Shown here: positions 1 to 11,809 of the stretch, in pieces
Numbering within the stretch: position 1 is the stretch's first letter
Layout: every line of letters starts with the position of its first letter
Assembly (NCBI RefSeq): GCF_000170895.1
Contig: NZ_ABCS01000036.1
Span: 1 to 64,000, forward strand
Direction of reading: 5' to 3'
Source of the DNA: Plesiocystis pacifica SIR-1
GTDB taxonomy: Bacteria; Myxococcota_A; Polyangia; Nannocystales; Nannocystaceae
Length of the DNA stretch: 64,000 nt
The notes under the pieces: model-generated
Database searches by the model: none
Told to the model about the DNA's origin: nothing
Seen by the model: only the letters and a program-made list of their open reading frames with translations
Translations under genes and position numbers: made by a program

Positions 1-2187
1 CCATCCGTTATCCACGCGCAGCTTGACGTAAAAGCGCGTGTACTCGCCGACGACGCTCTCGACCTCGAGCTCGCCGCGGTGCTCGGTGATGATGCCGTGG
101 CTGACCGACAGGCCCAGGCCCGTGCCCTCGTCGCGCCCCTTGGTCGTGAAGAAGGGATCGAAGATGCGCTCGAGCACCGGCGCCGGGATGCCGCTGCCGT
201 GGTCCTCGACCTCGGTGATCACCCAGGGCTCGCCCTCGATCTCGGCCACGCGCGCGCGCACCTGAATGACCTTGTTCTCGTCGTACTGGGGGTAGCGCTC
301 GTTGAGCGCGTGCAGGGCGTTGCCGAACAGGTTCATGAACACCTGCTGGACCTGCTGGCTGCGGCACTTGATCTTGGGCAGGTCCGCGGGCACGTCGACC
401 TCGAGGCTGACCTGCTGCCGACGCATCACGGCGCTCATCAGGGTCAGCGTGGACTCGACGATGTCGATCATCCGCGCGGGGCTGTGGTGCTCTTTCTCCT
501 GGCGCGCGAAGGCCAGCAGGTTGCGGACGATGTTGGCCACCCGCTCGGTCTCGGCCACGATCTCCCCGGCGAAGTCGGCGATGTCGCTGTCGGGGTCCGA
601 GCGGATCTGCATCAGATCCGCGTAGTTCATGATGCTCTGGATCGGGTTGTTGATCTCGTGCGCGACCCCGCTGGCCAGGGTCCCGATCGACTCGAGCTTT
701 TGCTGCTGGCGCAGCTGGGCCTCGAGGTTCGAGCGCTCGTGCTCGGCCGCCTTGCGATCGGTGATGTCGGTGCCGATCAGCAGGTAGCCGAGCTCCTCGC
801 CCTCGCCAAAGGACACGACCCGGTTCGACCACCAGGTCTGGAAGGGTCGACGACCGGCGAGCTCCTCCTCTGGCGGGCCGCCCACGGCCTGCTCGAAGCT
901 CGAGGACTCGCCCGAGGACTTCGACTTGGTCATGGCCATGGCCAGCTCGCGGGCGCCGGCCTCCCCGAGCACCTCGAACATCGAGCGCCCGACCAGGGCC
1001 TCGACGGACTCGCCCTCGATGCCGCGGTTGGTGACCACGATGTTGGCCTCGCGGTCGAGCTCGGTGATCAGGTCGGGGACGTTCTCCCACAAAAAGCGCC
1101 ACCGCGACTCGGAGTGGCGCAGGGCCTGCTCGGCGTCGCGGCGCTCGGTCACGTCGGTGAGGATCATGGTGATCGCGGCGACCTCTCGGCCGCGGATCAC
1201 CGGCGCGGCCTGGACCTCGTACCAGCGCTCGCGGTTGTCCTCCCCGGCCGCGCGGACGGCCTCGACCTCGGCGTGGGTGTCGGGGTCGAGCTCGTCGGCG
1301 AGATCTTCGTCGAGGTCGTCCTCGAACCAGGCCCCCACGCTGGGGTCGGGGGTCTCCCCGCGGATGGTGAATTCGCGCGCCTCCTGGGTCGCCACGATCC
1401 CGGCGATCGCCTCGCGGATCGCCTCGCGCCCGGCCGCGTCGGTGAGCTCGAAGACGGCGCTGCCGATGAGCTCCCAGGGCTCGCGCAGATCGCCGGGCAT
1501 GCGCCGGTTGACGAACAGGATCGTGCCCTCGAGATCCATCGTCACGATCACGTTGGGCGCGTGCTCGACCAGAGACAAAAAGCGCGCCTCGACGTGGCCG
1601 AGGGCGTCCTCGGTCCGCTTGCGCTCCGTGACCAGCTCGCCGCTCGCGTAGACCCGCCGACCGACGCCCTCGCCGACGCCCTCGAGGCGCTGGCGCACCC
1701 ACATGATCGATCCGTCCCGGGAGTGAATGCGAAACTCGTGGACGGCCTGATCTCGGCCGCCCAGGCCCCGTCCGCGCAACACCGCGTCGATGGTCTGGTT
1801 GACCGGCTGGAGGTCTTCGGTGTGGATGATGCTGGCCGCGGCGAGGCGGCGGATGTGCTCGGCGTCGTAGCCCGTGGTGCGGGTGAAGCTGCGGGTCGTC
1901 CACGCGCGCTGCTCGACCACGGGGCGCGGCGCTTGGGCCTCCCCCTCGGCCTCGGTCTCCTCTGGGGGCGGGATGCTCACGACCTCCGCGAACCACCAGT
2001 ACCCGGAGGTCAGCTGCGAGAACACGTCGAGGTCTTCGCGGGCACGCTCGAGCTCGGCGCGTGAGCGCGCGAGCTCCGTCTTCAGCGCAGCGATGCGCTC
2101 GCGGGCGGCATCGCCCCCGCGTCGTCCCCCGGCCCCATCGCCAGTCTCGGCACCCGTGGGCCGAGGGTCGTCATCACGATTCTCCAT
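1..2187 (-). CDS. Multi-PAS sensor histidine kinase, 3' end off the left edge
   Basis: Sensor histidine kinase that should autophosphorylate on a His and pass the phosphate to a response regulator. Read on the minus strand from the ATG at 2187, the frame stays open to base 1 (729 residues), so the stop codon is outside the window. Order: a short coiled coil (about residues 25-50), three PAS/PAC-like segments (about 60-170, 180-340, 350-480), a dimerisation helix with phospho-His H510 in GVAHEINNP, and an HATPase domain with DHGSGIP near 663 and GTGLGLS near 690. Only a few C-terminal residues can be missing. The second PAS carries an acidic insert (DDLDEDLADELD). There is no membrane segment, so it is probably cytoplasmic. 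It is divergent from the hybrid kinase at 2277, with 89 bp between the starts; no partner regulator is visible on its own strand. Confidence 0.93.
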   Translation of the reverse strand, partial: MENRDDDPRPTGAETGDGAGGRRGGDAARERIAALKTELARSRAELERAREDLDVFSQLTSGYWWFAEVVSIPPPEETEAEGEAQAPRPVVEQRAWTTRSFTRTTGYDAEHIRRLAAASIIHTEDLQPVNQTIDAVLRGRGLGGRDQAVHEFRIHSRDGSIMWVRQRLEGVGEGVGRRVYASGELVTERKRTEDALGHVEARFLSLVEHAPNVIVTMDLEGTILFVNRRMPGDLREPWELIGSAVFELTDAAGREAIREAIAGIVATQEAREFTIRGETPDPSVGAWFEDDLDEDLADELDPDTHAEVEAVRAAGEDNRERWYEVQAAPVIRGREVAAITMILTDVTERRDAEQALRHSESRWRFLWENVPDLITELDREANIVVTNRGIEGESVEALVGRSMFEVLGEAGARELAMAMTKSKSSGESSSFEQAVGGPPEEELAGRRPFQTWWSNRVVSFGEGEELGYLLIGTDITDRKAAEHERSNLEAQLRQQQKLESIGTLASGVAHEINNPIQSIMNYADLMQIRSDPDSDIADFAGEIVAETERVANIVRNLLAFARQEKEHHSPARMIDIVESTLTLMSAVMRRQQVSLEVDVPADLPKIKCRSQQVQQVFMNLFGNALHALNERYPQYDENKVIQVRARVAEIEGEPWVITEVEDHGSGIPAPVLERIFDPFFTTKGRDEGTGLGLSVSHGIITEHRGELEVESVVGEYTRFYVKLRVDNGW

Positions 2188-2276
2188 CGTGTCGGCGTTG
2201 CCCAGGCATGATATACCGGCTCTAGCCAGGCAAGAAAGCTGGCGACGCTGCACCCCGCGGCGGTCAATGCGAAATC

Positions 2277-4322
<2,046 letters not shown>

Positions 4323-4382
4323 GCCCGCCGCGCCGCGGCGGCTGCCCTCAGTGACCCGACTCCCACATCGGAAGGGCTGAAC

Positions 4383-4423
4383 ACGCGCGAGAGAGCCCCC
4401 AGAGGCCTCTCGCGCGTCGTTTT
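4383..4423 (+). terminator. Rho-independent-type terminator after the hybrid kinase
   Basis: Perfect 11-bp stem (ACGCGCGAGAG at 4383-4393 with CTCTCGCGCGT at 4407-4417), a 13-nt loop, then CGTTTT. It lies 60 bp after the stop of the hybrid kinase and before the GTG at 4493, so it probably separates the two transcripts. Confidence 0.8.
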
Positions 4424-4492
4424 AAGGGTGCGATATCGAGCCACGGAGTCCCTTCAACTCGTGGTCGCTCCGCTCTTACAATCGCAGGACTC

Positions 4493-7400
4493 GTGCTCAC
4501 CCTTCCTGGCTACGAGGCCGGCTCCGTCATCCACGCGGGGCCGCGCTCGTCGATCCTTCACGCTCGGCGCTCGTCGGACGGAGCCCTCGTCGTACTCAAG
4601 ACGGTCGCGGCGAACCGGGCGGGGCCCGAGGCCATCGCACGCTTGCGGCGCGAGTGGGAGCTCGGTCGGGAAATCGTGCACCCCAACGTGATCCGCACCC
4701 TCGGCTTCGAGACCCACGAGGGCGTCGCGGCGATCGTGATGGAGCACTTCCCTGGCAGCCCCCTGGCCACCCTGGTCACCCCCGGGGGCATGGAGCTCGA
4801 GGCCTTCCTCGACGTCGCCGTTCCCCTCGCCGAGGGCCTGGCGGCGATCCATGACGCGGGGGTCGTGCACAAGAACGTCGAGCCGCGCAACGTGCTGGTC
4901 AGCCCCGACGGGCGCCTGGGCTACATCGACTTCGACGTCGCGGTTCGGGCCAAACGAGACGAGGCGCTGACCGTCGCGTCCGACCGCCTCGAGGGCTCGC
5001 TGGCCTACGTCTCGCCCGAGCAGACCGGGCGCATGAGCCGGACCCTCGACCACCGCGCGGACCTCTACTCCCTCGGCGCGACGCTCTACGAGCTGCTTTG
5101 CGGCCGCCTGCCGTTCACGGCCACGGACCCCCTCGAGCTCGTCCACTGCCACCTCGCCAAGCTGCCCGAGCCGCCCCGCGCCCGCCGGCCGCGGCTGCCC
5201 GCGGTGATCTCGGACATCATCATGCGCCTGCTCGCCAAGGCGCCCGAGGAGCGCTACCAGAGCGCGGCCAGCCTCGCCCACGACCTGCGCGCGTGCCGAG
5301 AGGTCCTCGCCAGCCGCGGCGCCCTCGGCGATGACTTTCACCTCGACAGCTGGCACCGGGCTCCGGCCTTCCGCGTGCCCGCGCAGCTGTTCGGCCGCGC
5401 CCGCGCCCTCGAGACCCTCGAGCGCGCCTGGGAGCAGGCGACCCGCGGCGAGCCCTCGCTGGTCCTGGTCACCGGCAGCTCCGGGGTCGGCAAGTCGGCC
5501 GTGGTCGCCGAGCTCGAGCGGCGCCTGAGCGACCAGCCCGGGCTGTTCATCCGCGGCAAGTTCGTGCAGTCCGGCACCCGCGGGGCCTACCAGGGCTTCA
5601 CCGACGCCTTCCGCAGCCTGGCCGGCACGGTGCTCGGCGCGAACCTCGAGGTGTTCGCCGAGTGGCGCGAGCACCTGGGCGCTGCGCTGGCGCTCAACGG
5701 GCGCATCCTCGTCGACCTCATCCCCGAGATGGAGCCGATCGTCGGCAAGCTCGAGGCCGTGCCCGCGCTCGGGCCCGAGGAGTCCCAGCACCGCTTCGAC
5801 CGGGTGTTCAGCCGCTTCGTCCGGGCCTGCGCCCGGGCCGGCCACCCCCTCGCGCTCTTCCTCGACGATCTGCAGTGGGCCGACCCCGGCAGCCTGGCCC
5901 TGCTCGAGCGCCTCGCCGCCGACGCCGACCAGAGCCACCTGCTGCTCATCGCCTCGGTCCGCGACGACGAGGTCCCCGACGACCACCCGACCCGCGCGAC
6001 CTTGCAGGCGGTCCGCGAGCACGCCCTGCGCCTGGTCGAGCTGCCCCTGCGCGAGCTCGACATCGACGAGGTCGAGGCGCTGATCCGGGCCTGCGTCCGC
6101 CTGCCCCTCGCCCGCAGCCGGCCCCTCGCCGAGCTCGTGCTCGAGCGGACCAACGGCAACCCGCTGTTCGTCAGAACCTTCCTGCAGTCAGCCTGGGACG
6201 AGGAGCTGCTGGCCCCGGACACGGCGGTCACGGCCGCCGAGGGTGAAGCGCCCCAAGGCGAGGCGCCCGGGCGGCCGGCGTGGCGCTGGGACGAGACCGC
6301 CCTGCGCCAGATGCAGGCCAGCGACTCCGTCGTCGAGCTGCTCGCCCGGCGCATCGAGCAGCTGCCCCAATCCACCCAGACCAGCCTGCGCACCGCCGCT
6401 TGCCTGGGCAGCTCCTTCGACCACGAGACCGTCGCGGCCATCGCCGAGCTGCCCGCCGACGACATCCACGCCGACCTCCACGAGGCCGCGAGCGCCGGCA
6501 TGCTCATGCTCCGCGCGGACGGGCGCTGGGACTTCGTCCACGACCGCGTGCGCGAGGCGGCCCAGCGCCGCCTGCCCGCGGCCGAGCGGGCCGCCCTGCG
6601 CCTGCGCATCGGTCGAATGCTGCTCGCCAGCACCCCCGCCGATCGCCTCAGCGAGCGCATCTTCACCATCGTCGATCACCTCACCACGGGGCAGACCGGC
6701 ATCGACGATCCCGCCGAGCTCACCGAGCTCGCGCGCCTGGCCAGCATCGCCGGGGAGCGGGCCCTGAGCGCGATGGTCTACGCGAGCGCGGCTCGATACC
6801 TGCGCGCGGGCCTCGACAGCCTGGCCCGCCTGGACGCCCCTTCCGCGCCGTCCGAGCCCGAGCTGCAGGCGGCGTGGCGCGACCACTACGCGCTGACCAT
6901 GGACCTGCACCGGCGCCTCGCTCGGGCCGAGCTCCTGGCCGGCGAGCACGCCCGCTCGCGCCAGCGCCTCAACGCGGCCCTGGCCCACGCCCGCGGCCCG
7001 GTCGACCGCGCCGAGCTCCTCGACGCCCGGGTCTACGCCCTGACCATGACGGCCCGCTACGGCGAGGCCCTGGCCACCGGGCGCGAGGCCCTCGCGCTCC
7101 TCGACATCGCCCTGCCCGACGACGACTCGACCATCGACCAGGCCCTCGGGGCCGCGCTGACCGAGTACCGGCGCAAGCTCGGCAAGCGCGACATCGCCTC
7201 GCTCATCGAGCTGCCCGAGATGGACCGCCGGGACACCCGCGCCGCGGCCCGGCTGCTCTCGTCGATGATGAGCGCGGCCTCCTCGGCCCACTACACCCTG
7301 TTCCCGCTGCTGACCATCAAGCTGATCAACCTGACCCTGACCCACGGCACCGTGGCCGAGTCGGGCTACGGCTACGCCCACTACGGGGCCTTCGTCGGGG

Positions 7401-10312
7401 CCGTGCTCGGCAACCACGACCGCGCCCACGCCTGGGGCGAGCTCGCCCTCGCCCTCGCCCGCCGCTACAAGGACCTGGCCCAGGAGTGCCACGCCTGTGC
7501 CGTCGTCGCCGGGCGCCTGCTGCCCTGGCGCGCGCCCCTGGCCGCGGGCGAGGCCCTCAACGACCGCGGCCTGCGGGTCGGCCTCGAGTCGGGGCAGCTG
7601 CAGCTGGTCGGCACCATCCACTACCAGCGCCTGCTCTTGCGCCTGTTCGGGGGCGAGCCGCTGCACCACCTCGAGGCCCAGCTCGAGCGCCTGCGCGCCG
7701 AGCTCTCACAGCAGCTGCCCGGGCGCACCCACGGCTACGCGACCAACGTGGTCCGCGGCGTCCGCCTGGCCCTGCGCGGGCTGACCGGCGAGAGCCTGCA
7801 CGACGGCGAGGCCGCGGCCCAGAGCGCCGCCTTCGCGGCCAGCTGCGCGGCGGATCAGAGCTACCTCGCGCTGAGCATGCACCACATCTACCGGGCGATC
7901 GTCGCCAACACCCTCGGCGATCACCAGGCCGCCGTCGAGGCCGTCAGCGCGAGCAAGCGCGAGCTGCCCTACGCCCTCGGCCACGTCGCGACCGCCGACC
8001 GCAACTTCCACCACTCCCTGGCCCTCGCCGCCGGCCTGGCCGAGCTGCCCGAGGACCGCCAGCACGTCACCCTCGCGACCATCGAGCACAACCAGCGCCA
8101 GATGGAGCAGTGGGCCAACAGCTGCCCGGAGAACTTCGCCCACAAGCACTGCCTGGTCTCGGCCGAGCTCGCGCGCTGCGACGGCGACGTGATCGCGGCC
8201 CTCGACCTCTACGAGCAGGCCATCACCGCCGCCGAGGAGCAGGGCTTCATCCACGACCAGGCCCTCGCCCACGAGCTCGCCGGGCGGATGTGGATGCGCC
8301 GCCACAACCCGCGCCTGGCCGAGCCCTACCTGCGCGCCGCCTTCTCCCTCTACGCGCGCTGGGGCGCCCGCCGCAAGGTCGCGCTGCTGTCCGCGGAGTT
8401 CCCCGCCTTCGACCCCGCCGAGGCCAGCGCGAGCGCGGCCAGCCGCAGCTGGGGGCCGCCCAGCGGCGGGAGCTCGCAGGCCCTCGATCTCGCCACGGTC
8501 ACCCAGGCCTCCCAGGCCATCTCGAGCGAGATCAACCGCGACGAGCTGCTCGCCCGGCTGATGCGGATCATCCTGCTCAACGCCGGCGCCAACCGGGCCG
8601 TGCTCCTGCTCCACGACGGCGAGCCCGACGCGCTGCGCCCCGACGCGGTCCGGGTCGCAGCCGAGGCGTCCACCGACCACGAGACCCCGCACCTGCGCCC
8701 GCCCGGCCCCCCCGACCCGAGCAAGCTCGCCCTCCAGGTCGTCCGCCACGTGCTCGACACCGGCGCCAACGTGGTGCTCGAGGACGCCGCGCGCGAGGGC
8801 CCCTTCGTCGACGACCCCCACGTCCGCGCCCGCGCGCTCAAGTCGCTGCTGTGCATCCCGGTGCGTCGCCAAGATCGGCTGCTCGGCGCGCTCTACCTCG
8901 AGAACGAGCACGCCGCCGGGGCCTTCACCGAGGCGCGCATCGTGGTCCTCCAGACCCTGCTCTCGCAGGCCGCCATCTCCCTCGAGAACGCCCGCTACTA
9001 CGACGAGATGCGCGTCCACGCCGAGGAGCTCGCCGCGTCCAAGGCCCAGCTCGAGCGCGAGATCCTCGAGCGCGAGCGGGCCGAGACCCAGCGCCGCGAG
9101 CTCGAGGCCCAGCTGCGCCAGTCCCAGAAGATGGAGGCCATCGGGCAGCTCGCCGGCGGGGTCGCCCACGACTTCAACAACCTGCTGACCTCGATCATCG
9201 GCTCGGCCGATCTGCTGTCGAGCCGCTGGCGTCGCCGCGCCAGGGAGCTGTCCAGCCGCGAGCCCGAGACCCGCGAACACCTCGAGCGCAGCCGCGAAGA
9301 GCTCGACGTGATCCGCGACGCCGCGGAGCGGGGCTCCGCCCTGACCCGGCAGCTGCTGGCCTTCTCCCGCCGCCAGGTGCTCCAGCCCGAGCGCAGCGAC
9401 CTCAACCGCCTCGTCGACGGCAGCAGCAAGCTGCTCGAGCGCCTGCTCGGCCCGGACCACCCCCTGCAGGTCGCCCTCGCCCCCGAGCTCGACGCCATCC
9501 TCGTCGACCCCCAGCAGATCGAGCAGGTCATCCTCAACCTGGTCATCAACGCCCGCGACGCCAGCCCCGCCGGCGAACCCATCGCCGTGCGCACGCGGAC
9601 CGAGGCCCTGACCGAGGCCCTCGCGTGCCAGCCCAAGCCCATCCCGCCGGGGGGCTACGTGGTCCTCGAGATCACCGACACCGGCGAGGGCATGGACGCC
9701 GACACCCTCGCCCACATCTTCGAGCCCTTCTTCACGACCAAGGGCGTCGGCGAGGGCACGGGCCTGGGCCTGTCCACGGTGCTCGGCATCGTCGAGCAGT
9801 CCAAGGCCTACCTCCAGGTCGAGAGCGCCGTCGGCATGGGCACGATGTTCGAGGTGTGGTTCCCCAGCGCGGGCCCCCTCGAGCGCCCCGCGAGCGAGGA
9901 GCAGGCCGCCGAGGCCGAGCTCGGCGAGGTCACGCCCGCCGCCGAGACCACCGAGACCATCCTCGTGGTCGAGGACGAGGCCCCCGTGCGTCGCACGGTG
10001 CAACAAATCCTGCAGCTCTACGGCTTCGAGGTCCTGTGCACCGAGGACGGCCTGGCCTGCCTCGAGCTGTGCGCCGAGTATGACGGGACCATCGACCTGG
10101 TGCTGACGGACTTCGTCATGCCCCGGCTCGGCGGCCTCGACCTCGCCAAGCAGCTGCGCGAGATCAGGCCCGACGCCAAGGTCCTGTTCATGAGCGGCTA
10201 TACCGACGGTGAGCTCGATGAGAGCAAGATTCGCGAGCTGGGTGGGATCGAGCTGATCCAAAAGCCCTTCCGCGCGAAGAAGCTGATCGAGCGCGTCCGC
10301 GCCATGCTGTGA
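4493..10312 (+). CDS. Giant Ser/Thr-kinase-like / AAA ATPase / GAF / histidine kinase / REC fusion
   Basis: 1939 residues, start GTG at 4493. Order: a eukaryotic-type protein kinase fold (about 5-265), an AAA/NACHT-like ATPase with P-loop K334 in GSSGVGKS and a DDLQWADP Walker B-like stretch, a long TPR-like helical region (about 650-1320), a GAF domain (about 1360-1510), a coiled coil, a histidine kinase with H1559 in GVAHDFNN and GTGLGLS, and a C-terminal receiver with D1873 in LTDFVMP. The domain order matches the known multi-sensor multi-kinase family. The kinase keeps K36 and the metal-binding D146 (in DFD, not DFG), but the catalytic loop reads HKNVEPRN: Asn128 replaces the catalytic Asp (codon AAC at 4874-4876). 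The protein-kinase part may therefore be a pseudokinase while the His-Asp part looks intact. No membrane segments. Confidence 0.95.
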   Translation: MLTLPGYEAGSVIHAGPRSSILHARRSSDGALVVLKTVAANRAGPEAIARLRREWELGREIVHPNVIRTLGFETHEGVAAIVMEHFPGSPLATLVTPGGMELEAFLDVAVPLAEGLAAIHDAGVVHKNVEPRNVLVSPDGRLGYIDFDVAVRAKRDEALTVASDRLEGSLAYVSPEQTGRMSRTLDHRADLYSLGATLYELLCGRLPFTATDPLELVHCHLAKLPEPPRARRPRLPAVISDIIMRLLAKAPEERYQSAASLAHDLRACREVLASRGALGDDFHLDSWHRAPAFRVPAQLFGRARALETLERAWEQATRGEPSLVLVTGSSGVGKSAVVAELERRLSDQPGLFIRGKFVQSGTRGAYQGFTDAFRSLAGTVLGANLEVFAEWREHLGAALALNGRILVDLIPEMEPIVGKLEAVPALGPEESQHRFDRVFSRFVRACARAGHPLALFLDDLQWADPGSLALLERLAADADQSHLLLIASVRDDEVPDDHPTRATLQAVREHALRLVELPLRELDIDEVEALIRACVRLPLARSRPLAELVLERTNGNPLFVRTFLQSAWDEELLAPDTAVTAAEGEAPQGEAPGRPAWRWDETALRQMQASDSVVELLARRIEQLPQSTQTSLRTAACLGSSFDHETVAAIAELPADDIHADLHEAASAGMLMLRADGRWDFVHDRVREAAQRRLPAAERAALRLRIGRMLLASTPADRLSERIFTIVDHLTTGQTGIDDPAELTELARLASIAGERALSAMVYASAARYLRAGLDSLARLDAPSAPSEPELQAAWRDHYALTMDLHRRLARAELLAGEHARSRQRLNAALAHARGPVDRAELLDARVYALTMTARYGEALATGREALALLDIALPDDDSTIDQALGAALTEYRRKLGKRDIASLIELPEMDRRDTRAAARLLSSMMSAASSAHYTLFPLLTIKLINLTLTHGTVAESGYGYAHYGAFVGAVLGNHDRAHAWGELALALARRYKDLAQECHACAVVAGRLLPWRAPLAAGEALNDRGLRVGLESGQLQLVGTIHYQRLLLRLFGGEPLHHLEAQLERLRAELSQQLPGRTHGYATNVVRGVRLALRGLTGESLHDGEAAAQSAAFAASCAADQSYLALSMHHIYRAIVANTLGDHQAAVEAVSASKRELPYALGHVATADRNFHHSLALAAGLAELPEDRQHVTLATIEHNQRQMEQWANSCPENFAHKHCLVSAELARCDGDVIAALDLYEQAITAAEEQGFIHDQALAHELAGRMWMRRHNPRLAEPYLRAAFSLYARWGARRKVALLSAEFPAFDPAEASASAASRSWGPPSGGSSQALDLATVTQASQAISSEINRDELLARLMRIILLNAGANRAVLLLHDGEPDALRPDAVRVAAEASTDHETPHLRPPGPPDPSKLALQVVRHVLDTGANVVLEDAAREGPFVDDPHVRARALKSLLCIPVRRQDRLLGALYLENEHAAGAFTEARIVVLQTLLSQAAISLENARYYDEMRVHAEELAASKAQLEREILERERAETQRRELEAQLRQSQKMEAIGQLAGGVAHDFNNLLTSIIGSADLLSSRWRRRARELSSREPETREHLERSREELDVIRDAAERGSALTRQLLAFSRRQVLQPERSDLNRLVDGSSKLLERLLGPDHPLQVALAPELDAILVDPQQIEQVILNLVINARDASPAGEPIAVRTRTEALTEALACQPKPIPPGGYVVLEITDTGEGMDADTLAHIFEPFFTTKGVGEGTGLGLSTVLGIVEQSKAYLQVESAVGMGTMFEVWFPSAGPLERPASEEQAAEAELGEVTPAAETTETILVVEDEAPVRRTVQQILQLYGFEVLCTEDGLACLELCAEYDGTIDLVLTDFVMPRLGGLDLAKQLREIRPDAKVLFMSGYTDGELDESKIRELGGIELIQKPFRAKKLIERVRAML

Positions 10313-10490
10313 CGCCCCACCTCCGCGGGCAGAGCCCTGGCGCGGTTGACACACGCACAGTCAGCCTTCACCATTGAGGAGCGTCAACGCTGGTGCTTCC
10401 CTCCTTGGGTCGGGGAAGAACCGACGAACCGCCGTGCCTTGCATTCGAGGCGCGGCGCCGCGGCGCAATTGAACACACCGGTAATTGGCC

Positions 10491-11474
10491 ATGAAACGCA
10501 AATTTGAGCATCTAATCGCAATTTCTGTCCTCCTGGCTGCCACGGCATGTGGCGACTCGGGAGACGGTGAGACGGACGAAGCCGCGGATACGGAGACCGA
10601 AGAGTCGACCGAGGAATCGACGGACACCACGACCGAAACGACGACCGAGGAGTCGACGGAAGAGACCACCGAGACCACCGAAGAATCGACGGAGGAGACC
10701 GACACCACCGAGGAGACCACCGAGGAGGAGACCGACACCACCGAAGAGGAGACCACCGAGGAGGAGACCGACACCACCGAAGAGGAGACCACCGAGGAGG
10801 GCCCGGAGTGCATGGGCAACGACGGCCTGACCATGGAGACGGCCGGCGCCTCCTGCCTCGAGATCCTCGAGAACGGCTGCTCCACCGGCGACGGCACCTA
10901 CTGGGTCAACCCCAACGACGTGCCCTTCGAGACCAACTGCGACATGACCACCGACGGCGGCGGGTGGACGCAGATCCAGCTCGGCAGCACCTGCAACGGC
11001 GACCTCGACTCGACCCTGACCGCGGTCGAGCCCGCCGTCGAGGAGGGCGTCGACGCCAGCTGCCGCCCCTTCACCTCCGACGGCGACGGCGACCACACCT
11101 ACTACTGGGACATCACCTTCCTGCCGACCTTCGAGGCCTTCTACCTGTCCGACTACAGCATGCGGGCCAACGGCAACGACGCCAGCGGCATCGTCGGGGC
11201 GGTGTTCACCCAGACCAGCTGGGACGACGCCAACGGCAACTCGGTCCAGGGCGACGTGTCCTTCGGCTCGGGCGACGAGCCCGGCCCGACGACGAGCTTC
11301 GCCGTCGAGAACCCCAACGTGAACTGCACCAGCTGCGTCACGGACTTCGCCGCCAACGATACGCCCTTCACCCTCGCCGGGCCGACCTCGCTGTTCCGCA
11401 TCGGCTGGGGCGAGGCCGGCAGCGAGGACGAGGGCTGGTTCCCGTGGTGGTCCGGCTCGGTCTACCTGCGCTGA
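10491..11474 (+). CDS. Lipoprotein with Thr/Glu-rich linker and fibrinogen-like domain
   Basis: Probable outer-membrane lipoprotein of 327 residues. The ATG at 10491 is preferred over the in-frame TTG at 10485. The signal peptide (1-19) ends in lipobox AATAC with C20 as the lipidated residue. Residues about 30-105 are almost only Thr, Glu, Asp and Ser, a flexible spacer. The rest (about 110-327) resembles a fibrinogen-related domain: SCLEI, then YWVNP, a CDMTTDGGGWT core, paired cysteines and several Asp-rich loops. In bacteria such domains are usually binding modules for surface carbohydrates or proteins; the ligand here is unknown. It stands alone, with a terminator at 11506. Confidence 0.85.
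   Translation: MKRKFEHLIAISVLLAATACGDSGDGETDEAADTETEESTEESTDTTTETTTEESTEETTETTEESTEETDTTEETTEEETDTTEEETTEEETDTTEEETTEEGPECMGNDGLTMETAGASCLEILENGCSTGDGTYWVNPNDVPFETNCDMTTDGGGWTQIQLGSTCNGDLDSTLTAVEPAVEEGVDASCRPFTSDGDGDHTYYWDITFLPTFEAFYLSDYSMRANGNDASGIVGAVFTQTSWDDANGNSVQGDVSFGSGDEPGPTTSFAVENPNVNCTSCVTDFAANDTPFTLAGPTSLFRIGWGEAGSEDEGWFPWWSGSVYLR
10585..10803 (+). repeat. Intragenic Thr/Glu-coding repeat
   Basis: Low-complexity coding repeat built of GAGGAGACC and GACACCACCGA blocks. Its 3' half recurs as near-identical 33-bp units encoding EETDTTEEETT. It forms the linker of the fibrinogen-like lipoprotein. All units keep the frame, so slippage in unit number would change linker length rather than break the gene. 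Confidence 0.8.
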
Positions 11475-11505
11475 ACCATCCCACACACCAAAGCACCAAA
11501 GCCGC

Positions 11506-11537
11506 GAGCGGGGGCGAGTCCATCGTCCCCGCTCTTT
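11506..11537 (+). terminator. Terminator after fibrinogen-like lipoprotein
   Basis: Stem GAGCGGGG (11506-11513) with CCCCGCTC (11527-11534); an inner CGA/TCG pair extends it. TTT follows, then GCTTGCT. It sits 31 bp after the lipoprotein stop. Confidence 0.75.
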
Positions 11538-11541
11538 GCTT

Positions 11542-11592
11542 GCTAACGAGCTGCTGAAATTCGCCGCGCGTCGTCAGGTGCGCCGCTGCGCG
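11542..11592 (+). repeat. Inverted repeat, copy 1 (left side of mobile-element remnant island)
   Basis: About 50 bp, containing GCTGCTGAAATTC followed by CGCGCGTCGTCAGGT. It matches the reverse complement of 19689-19738 with roughly six mismatches and one gap. This copy lies downstream of the broken excisionase (minus strand); the other lies downstream of the broken integrase (plus strand). From 11593 to 11770 I see no convincing gene or other structure. Confidence 0.7.
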
Positions 11593-11770
11593 TCGAGGCC
11601 AAGGAACGAAACCGACGCTGTATCCGGCATACTGCAAGGTTTCGAGGTGGGCTGCGGAGAACCCGAACGATGTCGGGGTCTTGGCCCGCAACCCGCCGAG
11701 AAGACTGGCCTTTTCCCCGACCCCGAGACACAGACTCGCAGCACGACGACAGCACATGTGCTGCGGCACG

Positions 11771-11809
11771 AAGAAGCCGGCCTCGCTGATTCAGCGAGGC
11801 CGGCTTCTT
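11771..11809. terminator. Perfect 19-bp palindromic hairpin
   Basis: Left arm 11771-11789 (AAGAAGCCGGCCTCGCTGA) and right arm 11791-11809 are perfect reverse complements with one central base. The arms end in TTCTT on either strand. It lies 24 bp past the reconstructed stop of the excisionase remnant, so it may be that gene's terminator; being symmetric it could act in both directions. A role as a recombination or protein-binding site cannot be excluded. Confidence 0.6.

Noticed and set aside
79..2064. Long open frame on the plus strand, 661 codons, in the first kinase region
   Set aside because: It is antisense to the kinase read on the minus strand, has no domain, and is rich in the Leu/Gly/Asp/His pattern typical of the complement of GC-rich genes. 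The minus-strand frame gives clear PAS, H-box and ATPase motifs.
10346..10375. Promoter before the fibrinogen-like lipoprotein, TTGACA at 10346
   Set aside because: The -35 match is perfect, but no acceptable -10 hexamer lies 16-18 bp downstream (best is ACCATT), and it is over 100 bp from the start codon.
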